A stretch of 64,000 nt of DNA from Spirochaeta africana DSM 8902 (GTDB taxonomy: Bacteria > Spirochaetota > Spirochaetia > DSM-27196 > DSM-8902). The stretch's first letter is position 1. Every line of letters starts with the position of its first letter. The DNA is taken from NCBI RefSeq assembly GCF_000242595.2, contig NC_017098.1:310001-374000 (forward strand), in the 5' to 3' direction. A program made the position numbers and the translations under genes. Below the pieces are notes generated by a model. That model saw only the letters and a list, made by a program, of their open reading frames with translations, was not told the DNA's origin and searched no databases. Positions 59,278 through 64,000 of the stretch are shown piece after piece.

Positions 59278-62250
59278 TTACTCGCTTTCACCTGCAATCA
59301 TACCGTATGATCGGGCAGAACGCCAGCAGGAAAACAGCTCATCGCTGGCGATTGCGGCCTGCTCTTCTTCTACCAGGCTCACGAGCCGGGACCGGTGCAG
59401 GTGGGCGTCTCCGGCCATAAGCCGCAGGCTGTAGCCATGGTACAGGATGCGATCCTTGCGCTGACAGTACATGCCATGATCCAGTAAAAAACCGGCTTCC
59501 TGTAAAAAGAATCGTGCCGAGTCCTGGTCGCCACGATGATCACAGATTTCCACCATCGCCATCTGCAGGGTGGTGGTGTGTTGGGAGATAGAGTGATGCA
59601 GCCCCAGGGCAAGCCCCTGGCGGGCATATTCCTCGGCAGAGCCCGGCTCCTGCATATGCAGTAATGCATCGCACAGTGCTGCCAGTGCGGCGATCCGGTC
59701 GAAATCGTTGCTTATCCGGTACAGGTACAGTCTGGCCTGTTCCAGCAGCCGGGGGTCCGGCTGTCCCTCGTGCCATTCAGCTGCTGCCAGGTAGGCATGC
59801 AGTGTGCACAGGGCGGCAAACAGCCCGCCATGCAGCTCTAGCGCTCCGGGCACCAGTTGCCGTATAGCGGGATAGTCGCACCGCTGCCAGTACGCACTGG
59901 CGGTCAGCAGCTGCAGGGAGGCCGCGAAATCACGATCAGAGATGTCACTCGCCGGGCTGCCGTCGCGATGCTCTATCTGTACCGATGTGAGCTGCAGCGC
60001 CCGGGTGTAGTCACCCTGCAGCAGGGCATGTTCGCCCCGGGCCCGGCGTACCGTCATGCTGTCGGGATCTGCCAGCCCGGCCAGATCCTTGAGCAGGTAC
60101 TCGGCTGCCTGGATATGCCCCCGCAGCAGTTCACTGCTGGCCAGCAGGCCCAGCACGTTCTGCTTGTGCCCGCGGGATACCGGATCGTCGGGGTAGCTGC
60201 GTAAAGCCTTGCAGCCGTTCAGATATGCCTTGTCGTAGGCCCCGCTCTTCAGATTGTAGCCGGTCAACAGATGACAGGCAGTAGCCAGGGAGGATGCTGA
60301 TCGCTGCTCCAGGGCCAGTGCAATAATCTCGTGCAGGCTGTGTTCAGCCTGGGTAATCTGCCCATTGTTGAACAGCAGGGCAGATCGGGTAAACAGCAGC
60401 TGAATGCGTTCACGGTGGGGGAGCGACTGGGCATGCTGCAGCACCGCCGAGATATAGGGTTCGTACTCCAGGTTCAGGAACCGCTGCGGCGCATTGGCCA
60501 GCAGCTCGGCTGCCTCGGAATGCTGTTCAGCTGCTATCAGATGGTGCAGCAGTCGCAGGGTATGCGGCTGGGCCGACTCGCGCATGCGATCAGCAATGAT
60601 GCGGTGCAGTATCCGCCGGTTGTGATGCAGTAATGAGTCATAGACAGCCTTTTTAAAGGCACTGTGACGAAAGCTGTAGCTGCCGCCGCTGTGTATCAGA
60701 AGCCCGTGCTGTTCGAAATCCTGCAGGGCCTGTGTCACGATGCTGTGGTCACTGTTGGTGTGTTCCTGCAGAAACAGGGCGTCCTCCGGGGTAAAGTTCA
60801 GGACGAACACCGTCAGTTTCTTGAGCAGGTTTCGAACCGGTGCCGGATAGCGGTCTATCGAGGAGAGGAAGATATTCTGTACCGTGAACGGCAGCTGGCT
60901 GGAGTCGGGGTGCTCCCTGACAAATCGTACAAACTCGCGAATAAACAATGGATTTCCCTGACAGGCCTGCATGATCCGGCTGCGTACGGGGGCGTCCATG
61001 GGATCCGGGTGGAGCCGGTCGATCAGTTCATGGGCCTCCTGCGAGTCCAGTGGCGGAACGGTGAGGGTGTCGGTTGCCAGCGGCGGTGCGGTGCGGTCTG
61101 CCAGCAGACAGAACACCTGAGCGGTGTCGGTGCTCATGTGGTACTGCAGCAGTTCGCGCCCCGGCTGATCAAGGTAGCCGGCGTCATCGATGCAGAGGAT
61201 AACGCTGTAGGGGGCTTCTTTATACTGATGGGCCAGTGCTGCCAGTATCCTGGCAAGGGTACTGAAGCTGCGATTGGTATCGGCAGATCCGGATCCGTAC
61301 AGGTACTGCAGAAACGCTTCGGCCGTGTCGTGCTCGATCTGCACCGCATGGAGCAATCGGCGCTGATTGTCCGGTTCGGCAGCGTCCGGCTGCAGGCCCG
61401 CCCAGTTGGCGATTGCCTCACCGAATGCCTCGAGCGGGCGGCTGTGAAAACGCCGGGCCCGTGCATACAGGATCGGGCTGTGAAAGCCGGGAAAGGTGCG
61501 TACATGATCCAGAAAACGCCCCATCAGGGCTGTCTTGCCGATCCCGGCATCCCCGGTGACCGCTACACAGGCAGGGCTCGCCGGGCTGTGCTTTACATAG
61601 CGCGCGGTCAGCTGTTTCAGGATGTTCGGGCGTCCGCAGAAGATGGCCTCGGAAGGGTAGGGGCGCTGCGCCCGGCCGACGACCGGATAGGCGGTAATCG
61701 CTTCCTGGCTGCCCTTTATCTGGCAGTCGCGGGCGGGGCCAAAATAAAAATCGTTTTCACATTGCTCCTTGGCAGACTGGGACACAAGAATCCCGTTGAG
61801 TGGCGCCAGCTGTTCCAGCCGTGACGCAATGCTCATGGCGTGTCCGGTAACAACACGATGCGCTCCACGATTTCCGGTGGTGACCAGCCCGGTATGGATG
61901 GCGGTGCGAAACTGCAGCTTCAGTCCGCGCCGGGCGAGATCACTGTTCAGCCGGTTCATCTCCCCCAGAAAGTCCAGCGCGGCGTTCACCGCTCGCTCCG
62001 GGTCGTCCTCATGTACATGCGGTACACCAAAGACTGCCACCAGGGCATCCCCGATGTACTTCTCTACGGTGCCGTCCTGGCGTTCAACGATTTCCCGATA
62101 GGCCCCGAACACGCGCGACATGATGCTGTCGATCTCCTCCGGATCCAACTGTTCGGACAGCGCGGAGAACCCGTGCATGTCCGAGAAGAGTATGCTTACG
62201 GTACGGCGCTCACCGTCACGAAGACTGTCAGTATCCGGCTGGGTAGTCAT
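59278..62250 (-). CDS. class III nucleotide cyclase fused to AAA ATPase and TPR-like repeats
   Basis: 990 residues. The N-terminal cyclase domain (16-180) has the two metal-binding Asp (Asp24 in FSDMHGF, Asp68 in EKYIGDALVAVFG) and the base-specifying Lys64. The usual transition-state Asn in the GDxVNxAxR block is Ser140 (GHAMSIASR) and the second base-contact position is Val, so specificity or activity may be unusual. An AAA/STAND-like ATPase follows: Walker A GDAGIGKT (233-240) and Walker B VILCIDDAG (350-358). The C-terminal 450 residues are helical TPR-like repeats. This layout is known in adenylate cyclases regulated by unknown ligands. It lies 9 bp after the coiled-coil gene and 3 bp before the cNMP-binding gene. 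Confidence 0.9.
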   Translation of the reverse strand: MTTQPDTDSLRDGERRTVSILFSDMHGFSALSEQLDPEEIDSIMSRVFGAYREIVERQDGTVEKYIGDALVAVFGVPHVHEDDPERAVNAALDFLGEMNRLNSDLARRGLKLQFRTAIHTGLVTTGNRGAHRVVTGHAMSIASRLEQLAPLNGILVSQSAKEQCENDFYFGPARDCQIKGSQEAITAYPVVGRAQRPYPSEAIFCGRPNILKQLTARYVKHSPASPACVAVTGDAGIGKTALMGRFLDHVRTFPGFHSPILYARARRFHSRPLEAFGEAIANWAGLQPDAAEPDNQRRLLHAVQIEHDTAEAFLQYLYGSGSADTNRSFSTLARILAALAHQYKEAPYSVILCIDDAGYLDQPGRELLQYHMSTDTAQVFCLLADRTAPPLATDTLTVPPLDSQEAHELIDRLHPDPMDAPVRSRIMQACQGNPLFIREFVRFVREHPDSSQLPFTVQNIFLSSIDRYPAPVRNLLKKLTVFVLNFTPEDALFLQEHTNSDHSIVTQALQDFEQHGLLIHSGGSYSFRHSAFKKAVYDSLLHHNRRILHRIIADRMRESAQPHTLRLLHHLIAAEQHSEAAELLANAPQRFLNLEYEPYISAVLQHAQSLPHRERIQLLFTRSALLFNNGQITQAEHSLHEIIALALEQRSASSLATACHLLTGYNLKSGAYDKAYLNGCKALRSYPDDPVSRGHKQNVLGLLASSELLRGHIQAAEYLLKDLAGLADPDSMTVRRARGEHALLQGDYTRALQLTSVQIEHRDGSPASDISDRDFAASLQLLTASAYWQRCDYPAIRQLVPGALELHGGLFAALCTLHAYLAAAEWHEGQPDPRLLEQARLYLYRISNDFDRIAALAALCDALLHMQEPGSAEEYARQGLALGLHHSISQHTTTLQMAMVEICDHRGDQDSARFFLQEAGFLLDHGMYCQRKDRILYHGYSLRLMAGDAHLHRSRLVSLVEEEQAAIASDELFSCWRSARSYGMIAGESE

Positions 62251-62259
62251 ACCGCCAGC

Positions 62260-62916
62260 TTATATCAGCTGTCGCAGCTGATCGCGGATCTGCTGCACAG
62301 CCTGGCCGTAATAGTCCTGCAGTTGATCGTTGGCCTGCTGGAGATATTTCTGGAATTCCGGGTCGGTGGCGGGGTCAAGGCTTACGCGCTGGCCGGTCTG
62401 CTGGGCATAGGCCTCTGCCTTCTGCCGCATCCTCGGCTCGAACTGCTGCCGCAGATTGTCCAGCAGCTGCTGGCGCTCCTGCAGGTACTGGTCGAGTATC
62501 TGGAATGCCTGCTGGAACAGCTGCTCTATCATGGCGGCGTTGCTGGATATCGCATATGCGGCCTGCCGTACCCGTTCCAGTGTGTCCCGGTAGGTCTCGT
62601 CCTGCGGCAGGGTAATACCAGCCAGCAGCACCTCGGTCAGTCCCTCGCGAACCAGTTGCTGTTCATCCTCAGGATACTGCTTCAGCCGCTGCTGCAGCTC
62701 GAGGCGGGCAGCCTCGATACCATCAGCCGGTTTTTTCAGTAGACCCTGCGGGCGATCCTCCGCGGGCAGCCCACCCTCCATAAGGGTCTGGTAGAACCAG
62801 GCCAGCAACCGCTTTCCGTCCTGTCGGCGTTCATGAGCGGTCAGTTTTTGGGAGTCGCTGGCTACATTCTCGGTTCGCTCCAGGGCAAGTTCCAGTGCGC
62901 TTTTTATTCGTGACAC
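62260..62916 (-). CDS. hypothetical helical protein
   Basis: 218 residues, family not recognised. It is almost entirely helical and Gln/Glu-rich with heptad-like stretches (ARLELQQRLKQYPEDEQQLV, then QAFQILDQYLQERQQLLDNL). No signal or membrane segment. The start is a GTG at 62916 with AAGGAGAG upstream. It precedes the cyclase gene by 9 bp and is presumably the first gene of that operon. A structural or regulatory role with the cyclase is possible but untested. Confidence 0.65.
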   Translation of the reverse strand: MSRIKSALELALERTENVASDSQKLTAHERRQDGKRLLAWFYQTLMEGGLPAEDRPQGLLKKPADGIEAARLELQQRLKQYPEDEQQLVREGLTEVLLAGITLPQDETYRDTLERVRQAAYAISSNAAMIEQLFQQAFQILDQYLQERQQLLDNLRQQFEPRMRQKAEAYAQQTGQRVSLDPATDPEFQKYLQQANDQLQDYYGQAVQQIRDQLRQLI

Positions 62917-63030
62917 GCGATGCTCTCCTTGTGGTGTAATCCCCGGCGGCGCTGCGGGACTGTCGCCACAGCCCCCATAGCATGCACTGCCTGGGGTTAC
63001 AAAAATCAGTACTGTCCCAAATGTATATCG

Positions 63031-63624
63031 CTATGGGGCCTGAATCAAGTCGAGTTCAGTGCATACCATGTCCAGTGACTGATCGGTTTCGGTGGCGGGC
63101 AGGCTGTCGAAGATCTGCCGTGCAAAACATACCCCTGCTGTCAGGAACTGTGTGCGCTCTCGCCAGTAAGCCAGGTATTCATCGTAGTAGCCGCCGCCTC
63201 TGCCCAGCCGGACCCCGGCAGTGGTAAACCCGCGCCCCGGCGCCAGCAGCACCGTGTTGGTATCGGGCTCAAGGCGCACATCGGGCAGGCTGCGGGCGTT
63301 GCTGCCGCGAAGGCTGCCGGGGTCGAGCATCGGCGGCAGTTCACGGAAATACATCCGCGGCATGGGGCTCTCGTGGTGGATCAGTTCATCCGGGAGCGGG
63401 TATACCGGAAACCCGATCCGGATGCCGGCGGCTCGCAGCTCCCGGACCAGCGGGAGAATATCCGGCTCGTCGCGCAGCGGGCGGAACAGCAGTGCGGTTC
63501 GAGCCTGCCGCAGCTCCGGCATCTCCAGCAGTCTGCGGCAGATAAACCCGCTGGCAGCTACGCGATCATCGCTGCTCAGTGTCTGCAGTCGCTGGAATGC
63601 TTCAGCCCGAGCTGCTTGTTTCAT
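63031..63624 (-). CDS. 5-formyltetrahydrofolate cyclo-ligase
   Basis: 197 residues, normal size. It converts 5-formyl-THF to 5,10-methenyl-THF with ATP. The family's C-terminal ATP- and folate-binding motif is clear: LLAPGRGFTTAGVRLGRGGGYYDEYL. The N-terminus has the substrate-binding pattern (RLLEMPELRQARTALLFRPLRDEPD). Its start overlaps the treY stop codon as ATGA, so it is co-transcribed with that gene and downstream of it. Confidence 0.94.
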   Translation of the reverse strand: MKQAARAEAFQRLQTLSSDDRVAASGFICRRLLEMPELRQARTALLFRPLRDEPDILPLVRELRAAGIRIGFPVYPLPDELIHHESPMPRMYFRELPPMLDPGSLRGSNARSLPDVRLEPDTNTVLLAPGRGFTTAGVRLGRGGGYYDEYLAYWRERTQFLTAGVCFARQIFDSLPATETDQSLDMVCTELDLIQAP

Positions 63625-64000
63625 GTTTTCACCAGTACAGCTACCGGAAAATCGGCCAGGACCTCCGACACCATCAGGCTGGTGCCCTGCAGATCAGCCC
63701 CGGTCAGGCAGTTGTTCCAGTACCACGGGTGGTCAGTATCCTGGTCTGTCAGGTGGACGACGGTATCGCCCCAGCCGACCGGCAGCGGGAGATGGCTGTC
63801 CTGGATAAGCCCGGCTGTCTGAACCGGCACGATAACCACGATTTGCGTGTCTTGGTGCACCCGGCTGAACGCCAGCACGCGGTCGGCATGCTCACCGGTG
63901 GTTTCCAGCGGCAGGTAGTCTCCCGTGGCGAAGATGTCGGGGTAACAGCGCCGCAGCCCCAGGATACAGCGAATAACATGCAGCTTTACCTCCCCGCTGA
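63621..64000 (-). CDS. treY: maltooligosyl trehalose synthase, C-terminal end (cut by window)
   Basis: About 126 C-terminal residues are visible and the gene continues beyond the right edge. The segment KLHVIRCILGLRRCYPDIF, then DYLPLETTGEHADRVLAFSR, matches the C-terminal beta domain of TreY enzymes, which turn the reducing end of maltodextrins into trehalose. No catalytic residue is in view, so the call depends on this tail. Trehalose synthesis from starch-like glucans fits osmoprotection in a halophilic organism. It overlaps the cyclo-ligase start by 4 bp. Confidence 0.78.
   Translation of the reverse strand, partial: SGEVKLHVIRCILGLRRCYPDIFATGDYLPLETTGEHADRVLAFSRVHQDTQIVVIVPVQTAGLIQDSHLPLPVGWGDTVVHLTDQDTDHPWYWNNCLTGADLQGTSLMVSEVLADFPVAVLVKT

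Noticed and set aside
57746-62916. Canonical CBASS or Pycsar locus
   Set aside because: No CD-NTase is present, so it is not CBASS. The cyclase has an AAA/TPR fusion and the effector lacks its own cyclic-nucleotide domain, so it is not a described Pycsar type. It is kept only as a hypothesis.
1-64000. tRNA or rRNA genes
   Set aside because: No cloverleaf or rRNA core sequence was recognised by eye. A covariance-model search would be needed to exclude a tRNA in short gaps.

Overview
The window is about 60% G+C and densely coded on both strands. It looks like a chromosomal segment of a free-living, saccharolytic spirochaete of the Spirochaeta/Alkalispirochaeta type. That placement is inferred from the gene mix: methyl-accepting chemotaxis proteins, many two-component kinases, a xylose ABC system, secreted or cytoplasmic glycosidases, a TrpXYZ-like ABC transporter, and large sensor proteins typical of Spirochaetales. 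I recognised no rRNA or tRNA gene, CRISPR array or prophage. I identified 54 protein genes, two of them cut by the window edges.

Layout. 1-8.5 kb: a secreted patatin (partial), a small envelope protein, two histidine kinases, a chemotaxis receptor, an M48 protease and a split YeeE/YedE sulfur-compound permease. 8.5-16 kb: a DUF1566-type secreted protein and a larger lipoprotein relative, a glycosyltransferase, galU, a lipoprotein, a solitary IS-like transposase and the RNA ligase-like phosphodiesterase thpR. 16-21 kb: two YlbF/RicF-family proteins with cysteine-rich tails plus an ArsR regulator, a tandem 13-bp repeat, a double UspA protein, and a Na/phosphate cotransporter preceded by Pho-box-like repeats. 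20.8-30 kb: a xylose sensing and uptake block (membrane-anchored sugar-binding sensor, YesM/LytS-type kinase, YesN-type regulator, XylF-like lipoprotein, xylF, xylG, xylH). 30-45.8 kb: a chemotaxis receptor, Ldh-family oxidoreductase, GH36 alpha-galactosidase, hybrid kinase, K+ channel with RCK domain, acetyltransferase, Gfo/Idh/MocA oxidoreductase and a MoxR-DUF58-membrane protein operon. 45.8-57.7 kb: GH3 glycosidase with its TetR regulator, a HisKA_2 kinase, a TrpXYZ-like ABC operon, pgl, and a lipoprotein pair of IPT domain and GH13 amylase. 57.7-64 kb: an operon of a coiled-coil protein, a class III cyclase/AAA/TPR protein, a cyclic-nucleotide-binding protein and a CapV-like patatin; then 5-formyl-THF cyclo-ligase and the C-terminal end of treY.

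Two themes stand out. First, many genes with no Shine-Dalgarno sequence carry a sigma70-like -10 hexamer ending 6 nt before the start codon, with a -35-like hexamer 17 nt further upstream. Ten genes fit exactly and several more fit within 1-3 nt, so leaderless transcripts appear common here; the pattern also settles several start codons. Second, several loci look like complete signalling modules: the XylFII-LytS/YesN-like xylose sensor, the cyclase/cNMP-binding/patatin operon that resembles cyclic-nucleotide-activated phospholipase systems without being a known CBASS or Pycsar type, and the YlbF-YlbF-ArsR cluster whose three products all end in cysteine motifs.

Functions come from motif recognition by eye. 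Nothing was checked against a database, so family names are stronger than substrate assignments.
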